This document shows, piece after piece, positions 1 through 12,097 of a DNA stretch of 64,000 bases; positions within the stretch are counted from its first letter, which is position 1; each line of letters starts with the position of its first letter. The notes beneath the pieces were generated by a model that was given only the letters and a program-made list of their open reading frames with translations, was not told the origin of the DNA and ran no database searches. The stretch is taken from NCBI RefSeq assembly GCF_005434915.1, contig NZ_SKCG01000001.1, positions 434,001 through 498,000 on the forward strand, written 5' to 3'. The stretch comes from Aurantiacibacter suaedae. GTDB taxonomy: Bacteria > Pseudomonadota > Alphaproteobacteria > Sphingomonadales > Sphingomonadaceae. A program made the translations under genes and the position numbers.

Positions 1-470
1 TCACGCTCGGGCATTCCGACATCATCCGGCGCGGCTCAAAGCTGGTCGACAAGCTGATTATCGGCGTCACCACCAATCCTTCGAAAAATCCCATGTTCAC
101 GCCTGAAGAGCGGATGGACATGGTAGTCGCCGAAGTCGCGCGGCTGGGGCTCGAAAACGTCGAGGTGGTCGGCTTCGATGCGCTGCTGATGAAATTCGCC
201 GAAGCTCAGGGCGCCAGCGTGATCGTGCGCGGCCTGCGCGCGGTGGCCGATTTCGAATATGAATATCAGATGGCTGGCATGAACCAGCAACTCAATGCCA
301 ATATCGAGACGGTCTTCCTGATGGCCGACATCTCGTTGCAGCCGATTGCCTCCAAGCTGGTGAAGGAAATCGCCCTCTATGGCGGCGATATCGCCCCCTT
401 TGTCGCGCCGCATGTTTGCAAGCTGGTCGCTGCACGAGTAGCCGAGCTGGGCCTGCGCGGCGATCTTTGA
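1..470 (+). CDS. coaD: Phosphopantetheine adenylyltransferase, 5' end cut by window
   Basis: CoaD transfers AMP from ATP to 4'-phosphopantetheine, the penultimate step of coenzyme A synthesis in the cytoplasm. The frame is already open at the window edge. The first visible residues, TLGHSDIIRR, are the (T/N)xGHxDI nucleotide-binding motif of the nucleotidyltransferase fold, so only about 15 N-terminal residues are missing. Further family blocks follow: NPSKNPMFTPEER, IVRGLRAVADFEYEYQMAGMN and ASKLVKEIALYGGDI. The gene ends with TGA at 468-470. It is on the same strand as the cyclophilin and queA genes downstream, about 90 bp away. Confidence 0.95.
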   Translation, partial: TLGHSDIIRRGSKLVDKLIIGVTTNPSKNPMFTPEERMDMVVAEVARLGLENVEVVGFDALLMKFAEAQGASVIVRGLRAVADFEYEYQMAGMNQQLNANIETVFLMADISLQPIASKLVKEIALYGGDIAPFVAPHVCKLVAARVAELGLRGDL

Positions 471-561
471 CCACAACCGCACACGCAATGTTCATTGAAC
501 TGTCAGCGTGCTTTGACTAGGCCCGCCGCTCATCTGCCATGCGCATAACCGGACTATCTTC

Positions 562-1272
562 ATGATCCGCACTCTGATTGGCGCCGCCATCGCCGCCACC
601 CTCTCGTTCACCGCCGCGCCGTCGCTGGCGCAGGATACTTCGCTGTCGCCCGCTCTGGAGACAACGCAGGAGGCGAATTCTCAGGCGGAGCAAATGCCGA
701 TCAAGGTCAACTTCGACCTGACCCAAGATCGCGACAATATCCTCCTGCTCGATCTTTCTACCGGCGAACGGGTCGCGATCCGTCTGATGCCGCAATGGGC
801 GCCGCACCATGTCGAGCGGGTCAAGGAACTGGCCCGCGCCGGTTTTTACGACGGGGTGATCTTCCACCGCGTGATCGACGGCTTCATGGCGCAGACCGGT
901 GACCCGACCGGCACCGGCCGGGGCGGCTCCGAGCTGCCCGACCTCAAGGCCGAGTTCAACATGCTGCCCCACGTTCGCGGCACCGTCTCGATGGCGCGCT
1001 CGGCCACCGAAGACAGCGCCAACAGCCAGTTCTTCATCGTGTTCTACCCGCGCTTCGCGCTCGACCGGACTTACACCAATTTCGGCCGCGTGATTTCGAA
1101 CATGACCGCCGTGGATGAGATCGAGCGGGGCGAGCCGCCGACCAACCCCACGCGCATCCTGCAAGCGAGCATCGCTTCGGACAACAAGCCGCAGGCCATG
1201 CCCGCGCCCGCCGCTCCGGCGCAGCAGCAGCAAGTCACGCGCGACATGCTCAACAACTCGCAGAGCGATTGA
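562..1272 (+). CDS. Exported cyclophilin-type peptidyl-prolyl isomerase
   Basis: 236 aa. An N-terminal Sec signal peptide (basic start, hydrophobic core, cleavage probably after SLA at residue 23) directs it to the periplasm. The cyclophilin core occupies about residues 65-200, with FHRVIDGFMAQTGDP near residue 101 and NSQFFI near residue 154. These belong to the proline-binding and catalytic pocket, so it should catalyse cis/trans isomerisation of Xaa-Pro bonds in exported proteins. The tail (about 215-236) is rich in Pro, Ala and Gln, with a QQQQ run, and looks disordered. queA starts 27 bp after the stop, which suggests cotranscription. Confidence 0.9.
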   Translation: MIRTLIGAAIAATLSFTAAPSLAQDTSLSPALETTQEANSQAEQMPIKVNFDLTQDRDNILLLDLSTGERVAIRLMPQWAPHHVERVKELARAGFYDGVIFHRVIDGFMAQTGDPTGTGRGGSELPDLKAEFNMLPHVRGTVSMARSATEDSANSQFFIVFYPRFALDRTYTNFGRVISNMTAVDEIERGEPPTNPTRILQASIASDNKPQAMPAPAAPAQQQQVTRDMLNNSQSD

Positions 1273-1299
1273 TCCCAGCCTGGCTGAAGGGGGCGCGCC

Positions 1300-2349
1300 G
1301 TGCGCGTTGACCTGTTCGATTTCGACCTCCCGCCCGAGCGGATAGCGCTGCGTCCGGCGCGCCCGCGCGACGCGGCGCGGATGCTGGTGGTGAAAGAGGG
1401 CGAACCGCTTGCCGATGCGGGCGTGCGCGACCTGCCCAGCCTGCTCGCACCGGGCGACGTGCTGGTCTTCAACGATACCCGCGTGATCCCTGCCCAGCTT
1501 GAAGGGCGGCGCGGTGAGGCACGGATCGGGGCGACGCTCCACAAGCGGCTCGACCTCAGGCGCTGGCAGGCCTTTATCCGCAATGCCAAGCGGCTGCGCG
1601 AGGGCGACGTGATCGACTTCGGCGCGGAAGTTGTCGCCGCGGCAGAGACGCGCCATGCCGATGGCTCGTTCACGCTCGCCTTCGCGGGCGAGGAGCCGGT
1701 CGAACTGCTGCTCGAGCGTGCGGGCACCATGCCTCTGCCGCCCTATATCGCGCAAAAGCGCGGCACCGACGAGGCCGACCGCTCGGACTATCAGACAATG
1801 TTTGCCCGCGAGGATGGCGCGGTTGCCGCCCCCACCGCCTCGCTCCATTTCACCGACGCACTGGTTGCCGCCCTCGACGCGGCGGGGATCGCCCGCGAGA
1901 CACTAACTCTGCACGTAGGGGCAGGGACCTTCCTGCCGGTGAAGGCCGAGGACACTGCCGAGCATAAGATGCACTCCGAATGGGGCCGCATCGATGCCGC
2001 CACGGCCGCGCGGCTCAACGAAGCACGCGCGGCGGGCGGCCGACTGATCGCGGTCGGCACCACCAGCCTGCGCCTGCTCGAAAGCGCTGCGGGCGAAGAC
2101 GGCCAGATCCGCGAGTTCGCAGGCGATACCGACATCTTCATCACGCCCGGCTACAGGTTCCGCGCGGTCGACGGGCTGATGACCAACTTCCACCTGCCCA
2201 AGTCCACTCTGTTCATGCTGGTCAGCGCGCTGATGGGCCGCGAGACAATGCAGGCGGCCTATGCCCATGCCATCGCCGCTGAATACCGCTTCTATTCCTA
2301 TGGCGACTCTTCGCTGCTGTTACCGCGCAAGGCTACGGCCAGCGAATAA
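1300..2349 (+). CDS. queA: S-adenosylmethionine:tRNA ribosyltransferase-isomerase
   Basis: 349 aa, GTG start, giving [19 protein letters not shown], the usual N-terminus of the family. QueA moves the ribosyl part of SAM onto preQ1 in the wobble base of tRNA, making epoxyqueuosine. Diagnostic blocks are [37 protein letters not shown] and [17 protein letters not shown]. tgt, the enzyme for the preceding step, lies 2.8 kb downstream on the same strand, so two queuosine genes are clustered with an ABC exporter and a DUF481 gene between them. Confidence 0.97.
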   Translation: MRVDLFDFDLPPERIALRPARPRDAARMLVVKEGEPLADAGVRDLPSLLAPGDVLVFNDTRVIPAQLEGRRGEARIGATLHKRLDLRRWQAFIRNAKRLREGDVIDFGAEVVAAAETRHADGSFTLAFAGEEPVELLLERAGTMPLPPYIAQKRGTDEADRSDYQTMFAREDGAVAAPTASLHFTDALVAALDAAGIARETLTLHVGAGTFLPVKAEDTAEHKMHSEWGRIDAATAARLNEARAAGGRLIAVGTTSLRLLESAAGEDGQIREFAGDTDIFITPGYRFRAVDGLMTNFHLPKSTLFMLVSALMGRETMQAAYAHAIAAEYRFYSYGDSSLLLPRKATASE

Positions 2350-2407
2350 AATACCACTCGATACAGAAAAGCTTGTAAAACCCGGCCCGCGCGCCACATT
2401 GCCGCGC

Positions 2408-3358
2408 ATGAGCGAACCGATTCTCGAAATCCGCGGGCTGGAAAAGACCTATAAGGGCGGCACCAAGGCACTGGCCGGCGTCGACCTGACGATCAACAAA
2501 GGCGAGATTTTCGCTCTGCTGGGGCCGAACGGTGCTGGCAAGACAACGCTGATCGGGGCGGTTTGTGGCTTGGTGAACCCCACCGGCGGCTCGATCCACG
2601 CCTTCGGGCAGGACACCGCGAAAAGCTGGCGCGAAGCGCGGCGCAAGATCGGGCTGGTGCCGCAGGAGCTCAGCTTCGACATGTTCGACAAGGTGATCCG
2701 GCAGGTGCGCTACTCGCGCGGCATGTTCGGTTGCCCGCCGGATGAAGCGCGGATCGAACAAGTGCTGCGCTCGCTTAGCCTGTGGGACAAACGCGATGCC
2801 GCCATTCGCGAGCTTTCGGGCGGGATGAAGCGCCGGGTGATGATCGCCAAGGCGCTCGCTCACGATCCCGAACTGCTGTTCCTCGACGAGCCGACCGCCG
2901 GGGTCGACGTCGAACTGCGCCGCGATATGTGGCGGCAGATCGATGCGCTGCGCGCAGCGGGCGTCACCATCATCCTCACCACGCACTACATCGAAGAGGC
3001 CGAGGAGATGGCCGACCGCGTGGGCGTCATCAACAAGGGGCGTATCCTTCTGGTCGACGACAAGGACGCAATCATGGCCAAGCTCGGCCGCACCGAGGCA
3101 CACTTTACACTGGCCGAGCCGCTGGCAAAAATTCCCGCCGACTTCTTAGACTACCCGATCACGCTGGAAGATGGCGGCACCCATCTGATCTATCGCGGCG
3201 GCGACGGCACCGGCAAGGGCAAGCGCGAAGTGGCCGAGCTGGCGCAGCGTCTGCCCGGTCTTGGCATTGCCTATACCGGCCTCGAAACGCGCGAGAGCAC
3301 GCTGGAGGATATCTTCGTCGATCTTGTCGAACAGGGCGCGCAGGAGCAGGCGGCATGA
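2408..3358 (+). CDS. ABC-2 type transporter, ATP-binding subunit
   Basis: 316 aa. The open frame extends further upstream, but MSEPILEIRGLEKTY is the natural start because upstream residues would overlap queA and show no conservation. Walker A GPNGAGKTT (about 39-47), signature LSGGMKRR (about 136-143), Walker B LLFLDEPTAG (about 156-165) and the H-loop THYIEE (about 191) are all intact. A C-terminal extension of about 80 residues follows the nucleotide-binding domain, as in drug/Nod-factor (CcmA/NodI-like) exporters. The stop overlaps the permease start as ATGA, showing translational coupling. The substrate cannot be deduced. Confidence 0.93.
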   Translation: MSEPILEIRGLEKTYKGGTKALAGVDLTINKGEIFALLGPNGAGKTTLIGAVCGLVNPTGGSIHAFGQDTAKSWREARRKIGLVPQELSFDMFDKVIRQVRYSRGMFGCPPDEARIEQVLRSLSLWDKRDAAIRELSGGMKRRVMIAKALAHDPELLFLDEPTAGVDVELRRDMWRQIDALRAAGVTIILTTHYIEEAEEMADRVGVINKGRILLVDDKDAIMAKLGRTEAHFTLAEPLAKIPADFLDYPITLEDGGTHLIYRGGDGTGKGKREVAELAQRLPGLGIAYTGLETRESTLEDIFVDLVEQGAQEQAA

Positions 3359-4125
3359 TGAACTGGCGCGGCGCAATCGCCATCCTCAAGCACGAACTGG
3401 CGCGCTTCTTCCGGACCGCCTTCGGTTCGATCCTGTCACCGGTGCTGACCACCTCGCTTTATATCGTGGTGTTCGGCGCCGCCATTGGCGGCCAGATGGA
3501 CCCGAGCCAGTTCGGCGGGGCCAGCTATGGCGCGTTCATCGTACCGGGGCTGATCATGCTCACGCTGCTATCGGAAAGCACCAGCAACGCAAGCTTCGGC
3601 ATATACATGCCCAAGTTCACCGGGGCGATTTACGAGCTTCTGTCTGCCCCAGTTGGCGTAGCCGAAACGATCTTGGGATTCGTTGGCGCAGCGGTGCTCA
3701 AGTCGCTGATCATTTCAGCGATCATCTTGGTAACTGCGCGGATCTTCGTCGATTACGAGATCGCCCATCCGCTGTTGGCGGTGGGCTATGTGGTGATGGT
3801 GGCTGCATCGTTCGCGCTGTTCGGTTTCATCATCGGGCTATGGGCCGACGGGTTCGAGAAGCTACAGATCGTGCCGCTGCTGATCCTGATGCCGCTCACT
3901 TTCCTCGGCGGCACGTTCTACTCGGTGCAGATGCTGGCGGAACCTTGGTCCACGGTCGCCCAGTTCAACCCGATCTTCTACCTCATCAACGGCCTTCGCT
4001 GGACCTTCACCGGCAGCGCCGACGTGCCCATCGGCGTGGCATTCGGCTTCACGCTGGCATTCCTCGTGCTGTGCGTGGCAGTCATCGCATGGATCTTCCG
4101 GACAGGCTGGTGCTTGCGCGAATGA
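3355..4125 (+). CDS. ABC-2 type transporter, permease subunit
   Basis: 256 aa, begins MMNWRGAIAILKHELARFFRT and has about six hydrophobic segments, typical of ABC-2 membrane proteins of the NodJ/YadH type. The segment FLGGTFYSVQMLAEPW followed by NPIFYLINGLRW is the ABC-2 permease signature loop. It starts inside the stop codon of the ATPase gene (ATGA), so the two should form one exporter, a homodimer of each subunit. The exported compound is unknown. In E. coli the closest general analogue is the YadG/YadH pair. Confidence 0.93.
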   Translation: MMNWRGAIAILKHELARFFRTAFGSILSPVLTTSLYIVVFGAAIGGQMDPSQFGGASYGAFIVPGLIMLTLLSESTSNASFGIYMPKFTGAIYELLSAPVGVAETILGFVGAAVLKSLIISAIILVTARIFVDYEIAHPLLAVGYVVMVAASFALFGFIIGLWADGFEKLQIVPLLILMPLTFLGGTFYSVQMLAEPWSTVAQFNPIFYLINGLRWTFTGSADVPIGVAFGFTLAFLVLCVAVIAWIFRTGWCLRE

Positions 4126-4137
4126 TTGGCTAGCGAA

Positions 4138-5100
4138 ATGGGCATGACCCGTGTTCGCCTGATCGCCCCAGCCATCGCGCTTGCAACTTCCGCCGCCGCC
4201 AGCCCAGCCTTGGCGGAGCTTCCCGAGCCTGTCCGCGCCATGATCGATGCGGCGATCGAAACCGGCGATCCGGGCAAGGTCGCGGCGGTGATCGAGATTG
4301 CCCGGTCCACCAATCCCGAGTCTGCGCACGAGCTCGACACGCTGCAAGAGGCCTTCAACGAGGATCGCGCCGAGGCCGAACGCATCGCCGCCGCCGAAGA
4401 GGAAAGGCGTATCCGCGAAGCCGGGCTGCTGGCGAACTGGAGCGGTCAAGGGCAGATCGGCGCGTTCCAGTCCTCGGGCAATACCGAGAGCATCGGCCTG
4501 ACAGCAGCGCTGTCGCTCACCAGAAAGGGCCTCGACTGGACGCACAAGATGAAGGTGGCGGCCGATTACCAGCGCACCGATGGCGAAACCTCGCGCAAAC
4601 AATGGCTGGCTAGCTACGAACCGCGCTATCAATTTTCCGAGCGCGCATTCACTTACGGCCTCGCCCAATACGAGAGCAACCGCTTCCAGGGCTACACCGG
4701 GCGCTATGCGCTTTCGGGCGGGCTGGGCTGGAAGCTCGTCGAGCAGAGCGACGTGAACCTTTCGATCAAGCTCGGCCCGGCCTATCGCCGCACCGAATTC
4801 GTGGATGGCACGACGGACAACAACCTGGCCGCCCTGTTCGGCCTCGATTTCGACTGGCAGCTCGCCGACAAGGTCAAGCTGACCAACGACACCAGCGCCA
4901 CTGCCGAGGGTGGCGGGCAGGCCTTGGTGTTCGTAGACTCTGAGAATATCAGCCTTTCGGCGCTCACCGGACTGGAGGCGAAGCTCAATTCGTCGCTGTC
5001 GACCCGGCTGACCTATTCGGTCGAGTACAACAGCGATCCGCCCGCAGGCTCGGTGAAGACCGATACTCTCGCGCGCTTTACGCTGGTGTACGGATTTTAG
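4138..5100 (+). CDS. DUF481 family outer-membrane-type protein
   Basis: 320 aa from ATG 4138. A TTG at 4126 and a second ATG at 4144 are also possible, and no start has a clear ribosome binding site. The signal peptide ends near ASPALA. An alpha-helical, Glu-rich stretch follows (about 40-95), then a domain of alternating beta-strands (WSGQGQIGAFQSSGNTESIGL ... LARFTLVYGF) ending in an aromatic residue, as expected for a small outer-membrane beta-barrel of the DUF481 (YdiY-like) family. Function is unknown. It starts 12 bp after the permease stop, so it may be the last gene of that transcript. Confidence 0.8.
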   Translation: MGMTRVRLIAPAIALATSAAASPALAELPEPVRAMIDAAIETGDPGKVAAVIEIARSTNPESAHELDTLQEAFNEDRAEAERIAAAEEERRIREAGLLANWSGQGQIGAFQSSGNTESIGLTAALSLTRKGLDWTHKMKVAADYQRTDGETSRKQWLASYEPRYQFSERAFTYGLAQYESNRFQGYTGRYALSGGLGWKLVEQSDVNLSIKLGPAYRRTEFVDGTTDNNLAALFGLDFDWQLADKVKLTNDTSATAEGGGQALVFVDSENISLSALTGLEAKLNSSLSTRLTYSVEYNSDPPAGSVKTDTLARFTLVYGF

Positions 5101-5107
5101 GTTCTGA

Positions 5108-6274
<1,167 letters not shown>

Positions 6275-6341
6275 GCACAGCGCTTTGACCAGCAAAAACC
6301 CGTGTGGCGAAACAACCTTTGCCGGGGTTCGTTAGTCGCTC

Positions 6342-7592
6342 ATGGACACCGCTTTCTTTGACCTTGCGCCCTATCATGTGCTGCTCGCCGGTTGCGGTAT
6401 CGTCATTGTCGCTGCCTACTGGTTGCCGCGCCTGTTTTCGGGGCGAGAGCCTGCTGCCTCGGGGCTGTTGATCCTTGGCGGCATGGCAGTGTTCGGCGTC
6501 ATGCCGGGAGTGCCCGACGCGTTCAGCCCCATCGAGCGGCCCGTGTTCTGGGAAATGGCGGCCGAGATGGCGGTGATCATTGCGCTGTTCGGCACCGGCA
6601 TCAGGATCGATGCGATCCGGCCTCTGGCCAAGTGGGGCAACACGACGCGAATGCTGGCAGTTGCCATGCCGCTGTGTATCCTCGCCGTCACGCTTGGCGG
6701 GTGGCTTATCGGAATGACGCTTGCAGGCGCGGTGCTTCTCGCCGCTGTGCTCGCGCCCACCGATCCGGTATTGGCCGCCGATGTCCAGGTTGGGCCGCCG
6801 CTCGAAGGCGGCGAACATCCTGTTCGCTTTGCCCTTACCGCCGAAGCAGGGTTAAATGACGGGCTGGCCTTTCCGTTCGTCTATCTGGGCATCTTCATGG
6901 TGGCGGCGAGCGGCAGCTGGGGCATGGAGTGGTTCGGCCTCTATCTCGTCTACAAGATCGCCATTGGCGTGCTGATCGGCGTCGCGGCGGGGTTTGTGCT
7001 CGGGCGCGTGTTGTTCCGTTTCCCACGCGACAATGTTCTGGCCGACACGTCATCCGGCCTTATCGCCCTGGCAGGCGTGCTGCTCACCTATGGATTGTGC
7101 GAAATAGCCGAGGGTTACGGTTTTATCGCCGCCTTCGTGATGGGCCTCACGCTGCGGCAGATCGAGAGCGAGCACGAATATCACGCGCGGCTGCACGGCT
7201 TCTCGCAGGCGCTCGAACATGCGATCACCGCGGTCTTGCTCGTGCTGCTTGGCGGCGCTTTGCCGGGATTGTTACCCTATCTTGAGTGGAGCCACGCCGC
7301 ACTCGCCCTGGCGCTGATTTTCCTGATCCGGCCCGCCAGCGGGATGCTGGCGCTTCTCGGCAGCTCGATGACAATACGTGAGCGGGCAGTCGTTTCGTTC
7401 TACGGCGTGCGCGGGGTAGGGTCGATTTATTACCTTGCTTATGCAGGCGGCAAGCTTGATCTGGCGGACGAAGGCCCCCTTTGGGCCACGGTCGGCTTTA
7501 CCATTCTGGTATCCACCATCGTTCATGGCTTCACCGCTGGCGCGAACGTCGATTGGGTAACGAGGAAGAGTGGTGAAGCCGCCGAAGGCTAG
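6342..7592 (+). CDS. CPA1-type sodium/proton antiporter
   Basis: 416 aa with 11-12 predicted transmembrane helices. The sequence APTDPVLAADVQVGPP and the downstream AEAGLNDGLAFPF correspond to the ion-binding TPTDP-like and (N/A)D motifs of NhaP-type cation:proton antiporters. It should exchange cytoplasmic Na+ or K+ for protons across the inner membrane. The start is ATG at 6342, preceded by a 67-bp gap from tgt. It converges with rpsD across a shared terminator hairpin. Confidence 0.88.
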   Translation: MDTAFFDLAPYHVLLAGCGIVIVAAYWLPRLFSGREPAASGLLILGGMAVFGVMPGVPDAFSPIERPVFWEMAAEMAVIIALFGTGIRIDAIRPLAKWGNTTRMLAVAMPLCILAVTLGGWLIGMTLAGAVLLAAVLAPTDPVLAADVQVGPPLEGGEHPVRFALTAEAGLNDGLAFPFVYLGIFMVAASGSWGMEWFGLYLVYKIAIGVLIGVAAGFVLGRVLFRFPRDNVLADTSSGLIALAGVLLTYGLCEIAEGYGFIAAFVMGLTLRQIESEHEYHARLHGFSQALEHAITAVLLVLLGGALPGLLPYLEWSHAALALALIFLIRPASGMLALLGSSMTIRERAVVSFYGVRGVGSIYYLAYAGGKLDLADEGPLWATVGFTILVSTIVHGFTAGANVDWVTRKSGEAAEG

Positions 7593-7626
7593 GTTCGGCT
7601 GCCTGCGCTAATCACCCGAACAAACG

Positions 7627-7655
7627 AAAAGGGCGGCCCCGAAGGACCGCCCTTT
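7627..7655. terminator. Bidirectional terminator hairpin between antiporter gene and rpsD
   Basis: A GC-rich stem (AAAGGGCGG ... CCGCCCTTT) sits between the two convergent genes. Read on the minus strand it is followed by TTTTCGTTTG, a good U-tract for rpsD termination. On the plus strand the tract is weaker. Confidence 0.75.
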
Positions 7656-7680
7656 GCATTGTCGGCATAAGCCGCCGGAC

Positions 7681-8295
7681 TTAGCGCGAGTAGAACTCGA
7701 CGACCAGGTTCGGCTCCATCTGCACCGGGTAGGGCACTTCATCCAGCGTCGGCACGCGGTTGAAGGTCACTTTGTCGGTGCCATCGGGAACGACATATTC
7801 GGGAATTTCACGCTCGGGCAGGCTCTGCGCCTCGATCACCAGCGCCATTTCCTTGGCCTTGTCACCCAGCGAGATCACGTCGCCCACGTCGATGCGACGG
7901 CTGGCGATGTTGCACTTCACGCCGTTGACCTTGATGTGGCCGTGCGAAACGATCTGACGGGCCGCGAAGATCGTCGGCGCGAACTTGGCGCGATAAACGA
8001 TCATGTCGAGACGACGCTCGAGCAGGCCGATCAGGTTCTGGCTAGCGTCGCCCTTCATCGCGGCAGCCTGCTTGTAGGTACTACGGAACTGCTTTTCCGT
8101 CACATCGCCGTAGTAGCCCTTGAGCTTCTGCTTGGCGCGCAGCTGCAGGCCATAGTCGCTCATCTTGCCCTTACGGCGCTGACCGTGCTGGCCCGGGCCA
8201 TACGAACGCTTGTTGACCGGCGAATTCGGACGACCCCAGATGTTTTCGCCCATCCGGCGGTCGAGTTTGTGCTTGGCGCTGGTGCGCTTCGTCAT
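7681..8295 (-). CDS. rpsD: 30S ribosomal protein S4
   Basis: 204 aa, the normal length. S4 is a primary 16S rRNA-binding protein of the small subunit body. The sequence starts [21 protein letters not shown] and contains the S4 RNA-binding domain ([17 protein letters not shown], then [14 protein letters not shown]) and the C-terminal NLVVEFYSR. It is monocistronic here, with a 160-bp upstream gap and its own terminator. The N-terminus lacks the zinc-binding cysteines of the C+ form. Confidence 0.98.
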   Translation of the reverse strand: MTKRTSAKHKLDRRMGENIWGRPNSPVNKRSYGPGQHGQRRKGKMSDYGLQLRAKQKLKGYYGDVTEKQFRSTYKQAAAMKGDASQNLIGLLERRLDMIVYRAKFAPTIFAARQIVSHGHIKVNGVKCNIASRRIDVGDVISLGDKAKEMALVIEAQSLPEREIPEYVVPDGTDKVTFNRVPTLDEVPYPVQMEPNLVVEFYSR

Positions 8296-8456
8296 CAGAC
8301 GTATCCTTCAATTTGCTATCGCGGCCCCAGTGGCAGCGCTTAAACCCGGTATCGCACCGTCTGACCGAGTTGCCAGACGCGGCCACCGCTTCACCGGGAT
8401 GCGGAGCCAATCAATCGCGAAGGCGCGCAAATAGCTGCGCGCGGGCCAAAGTCAAG

Positions 8457-9215
8457 CTATTGCTCGTCGTCCGAACGGTGGCGCTCGCCCTCGGGCCGTT
8501 CGAGGGCGCTCAGCACGCCGCGCAGGGTGCGCACTTCGAGGTGGTTCCAGCCTGGCCGCGTGAGCACACCGCGCAGGGTACGGCGGGTGGCCTCAGCGCG
8601 GCTTTCCGGCCAGAAATAGCGGCGCGGTTCGAGCAGTTTCTCGAAATGGCCGATCAGGCCTTCGAGCTCGTCCTGCGGGGCAGGGGGGAGCAGCTCCTCC
8701 ACCGTGGGCATGGTGAGATCGGCGTGCTTGGACAGCTCGTAGACCACCAGCATCACGGCCTGCGCGAGGTTGAGCGAGCCGAACTCGGGGTTGATCGGCG
8801 CGGTGATAATCGTGCGGGCCAGCGCCACGTCGCTCGTCTCCAGCCCCGAGGCCTCGCGCCCGAACAGCACAGCGGAGCGGCCTTCTGCGCGGACCATTTC
8901 CGCCGCCGCGCCCTCGGGCGTGACAACGGGCTTGGTCACCCCGCGCTTGCGCACCGTGGTAGCATAGACATGCGCGCAGTCGGCCACAGCTTCGGCGGTG
9001 GTCTCGTAAACCTTGGCCTGTTCGAGAATGATGTCCGCGCCCGAGGCGGCAGGGCCAGCCGAGGGATTGGGCCAGCCATCGCGCGGGGCCACGAGCCGCA
9101 TTTCGGTCAGCCCGAAGTTGAGCATAGCGCGCGCGGCCTTGCCGATGTTCTCGCCCAGCTGGGGGCGCACCAAGACGATGACGGGTTGCTCACCCGCTTG
9201 CAGCTTCTCAGGCAT
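8457..9215 (-). CDS. trmJ: TrmH/SpoU-family tRNA 2'-O-methyltransferase (TrmJ-like)
   Basis: 252 aa from ATG 9215. The N-terminus [25 protein letters not shown] is motif 1 of the SPOUT superfamily. [10 protein letters not shown] and the C-terminal part of the knot, [21 protein letters not shown], give the SAM-binding trefoil knot. These match group-1 TrmH proteins such as TrmJ, which methylate the ribose at position 32 of tRNA. Whether the target is C32, U32 or another RNA cannot be read from sequence. The start codon overlaps the nrdR stop by 8 bp, so translation is probably coupled to nrdR. Confidence 0.85.
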   Translation of the reverse strand: MPEKLQAGEQPVIVLVRPQLGENIGKAARAMLNFGLTEMRLVAPRDGWPNPSAGPAASGADIILEQAKVYETTAEAVADCAHVYATTVRKRGVTKPVVTPEGAAAEMVRAEGRSAVLFGREASGLETSDVALARTIITAPINPEFGSLNLAQAVMLVVYELSKHADLTMPTVEELLPPAPQDELEGLIGHFEKLLEPRRYFWPESRAEATRRTLRGVLTRPGWNHLEVRTLRGVLSALERPEGERHRSDDEQ

Positions 9216-9678
9216 TCGGCTTTCCGGCCGCATCCTGCACCGTGCTCGCAAACTCCTCGAAATCGCGTGCTTCGGAGAAATCGCGGTAAACACTTGCGAA
9301 GCGGATATAGGCGACCGAGTCGAGCTGCTTCAGACCCTCCATCACCATCTCCCCGATACGCGATGAGGCGACTTCGCTCTCGCCCGCCGTTTCCACCTGC
9401 CGCTGGATGCCCGAAACCAGCTGCGCAATGCGCTCGGGCTCCACACTGCGTTTGCGGCAGGCGAGGGTGACAGACTGCTCCAGCTTGGTGCGGTCGAACG
9501 GCTGGCGGCGGTCGCCCGACTTCACCACCGTCACCTCGCGCAATTGCACGCGCTCGAAGGTGGTGAAGCGCGCGCCGCAGCTTTCACACTGGCGGCGGCG
9601 GCGGATGGCCGAGTTGTCCTCGGTCGGGCGCGAGTCCTTTACCTGGCTGTTGTCGTGGGCGCAGAACGGGCAGCGCAT
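9208..9678 (-). CDS. nrdR: Transcriptional repressor NrdR
   Basis: 156 aa. NrdR represses ribonucleotide reductase genes in response to ATP/dATP. The N-terminal zinc ribbon [13 protein letters not shown] ... CESCGARF has all four cysteines. The ATP-cone domain follows from about residue 48 ([19 protein letters not shown]). It sits just downstream of glyA, 15 bp away, an arrangement seen in many alphaproteobacteria, and overlaps the methyltransferase gene after it. Confidence 0.96.
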   Translation of the reverse strand: MRCPFCAHDNSQVKDSRPTEDNSAIRRRRQCESCGARFTTFERVQLREVTVVKSGDRRQPFDRTKLEQSVTLACRKRSVEPERIAQLVSGIQRQVETAGESEVASSRIGEMVMEGLKQLDSVAYIRFASVYRDFSEARDFEEFASTVQDAAGKPNA

Positions 9679-9693
9679 CGCTTTGTCGCCCGA

Positions 9694-11007
<1,314 letters not shown>

Positions 11008-11008
11008 A

Positions 11009-11452
11009 TCAGCACTCGTGGGACGGATTGGACAGTTTTTCGACGCGGCCAGCATGGCGGCCGCCGCCAAATTCGGTTTCGAGGAAAGCGGTGACGCAGG
11101 CCTTCGCCATGTCGATCCCGGTCAGCCGCGCGCCGAGCGCAAGGCAGTTGGCATCGTTATGTTCGCGGGCGAGGGCGGCAGATAGCGGCTCCGACACCAG
11201 CGCGCAGCGCAGCGCCGGGTTGCGGTTGACCGCCATCGAAATGCCGATCCCGCTGCCGCACAGCGCAATGCCGCGTTCGGCGGTGCCATCGGCGACAACG
11301 CCCGCCAGCAAATATCCATAATCGGGGTAGTCAACCCGGTCGTCGCTATCGGGGCCAAGGTCGGCAACCTCGTGCCCTTCGTCGATCAACCAGTCGCGCA
11401 GAAGCGCCTTCAGCTCGAAAGCGGCGTGGTCGGATGCGATGGCAATGCGCAT
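11009..11452 (-). CDS. rpiB: Ribose 5-phosphate isomerase B
   Basis: 147 aa. RpiB interconverts ribose 5-phosphate and ribulose 5-phosphate in the pentose phosphate pathway. [15 protein letters not shown] is the phosphate-binding N-terminus. The active-site cysteine lies in [16 protein letters not shown], and [13 protein letters not shown] is the second conserved block. First gene of the operon with glyA and nrdR; ribulose 5-phosphate is also a substrate of RibB, encoded elsewhere in the window. Confidence 0.95.
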   Translation of the reverse strand: MRIAIASDHAAFELKALLRDWLIDEGHEVADLGPDSDDRVDYPDYGYLLAGVVADGTAERGIALCGSGIGISMAVNRNPALRCALVSEPLSAALAREHNDANCLALGARLTGIDMAKACVTAFLETEFGGGRHAGRVEKLSNPSHEC

Positions 11453-11594
11453 GGGGAACTCTTCCGGCGTTCTTCTCAGGACAATGACTCGTGTGCGCGA
11501 GCCAATAGGAGCACTTCGCGTCAGTGACTACCGCAAATAGCCTTTTGTGCCCCATCGCTCACCTATATGCTGTGCCGCGAGAGGAGCCTGCCGC

Positions 11595-12002
11595 ATGACC
11601 GAAGATGATTATCACCGCTATATCGGGGCCTTCAATGCGCAGGACTACGCGACGCTGGAGACATTCTTCGCCGACGATTTCGTGCTCGAAAACGCCGGCT
11701 TTGCGGTGCGCGGCAAGGCGGCCTTTCGCCAATTCTATGCCTTCTTCCACACATTCTGCCGCGAAGAGGTCGAGTTCAAAGGGTACTTTCCGGGCAAGAA
11801 CGGTTTTGTCGCCAATGTCGTCATCCACTTTACAGGGCTGCAAGAGCTGTCTCAGGCGCAGCTCGACGAACGCGGCTATTCCGGCATGACCCCGATTCCG
11901 GTCGGCATGACCGTGCCCGTCGAGTTCTATATCCACTACAAACTCGGGGACTACGGGCTCATTCACCATATCAAAGGCGCGGTGTGGATGCCTGAAACCT
12001 AA
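11595..12002 (+). CDS. NTF2-like (SnoaL-type) small protein
   Basis: 135 aa from ATG 11595. It is preceded at good distance by GAGAGGAG, which decides this start over a GTG at 11547. The fold signature is an N-terminal helix (YHRYIGAFNAQDYATLETFFADDF) followed by ENAGFAVRGKAAFRQFYAFFHTF and a beta-sheet. This is the cone-shaped NTF2/SnoaL domain used by small-molecule isomerases, hydrolases and binding proteins. No catalytic residue set can be assigned, and its role is unknown. Divergent from rpiB. Confidence 0.7.
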   Translation: MTEDDYHRYIGAFNAQDYATLETFFADDFVLENAGFAVRGKAAFRQFYAFFHTFCREEVEFKGYFPGKNGFVANVVIHFTGLQELSQAQLDERGYSGMTPIPVGMTVPVEFYIHYKLGDYGLIHHIKGAVWMPET

Positions 12003-12097
12003 GGCTACGTACTAGCCGCAGGGCCCGCACACAGTATATTTACCTATATGGCCTAGCCAAGCTGCGTACTCATCCAACAGCGAGGTTAGGTCGCAGC

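Noticed and set aside
517-1848. Minus-strand open frame of 443 codons across the cyclophilin and queA genes
   Set aside because: It overlaps two clear genes completely and its translation shows no family pattern.
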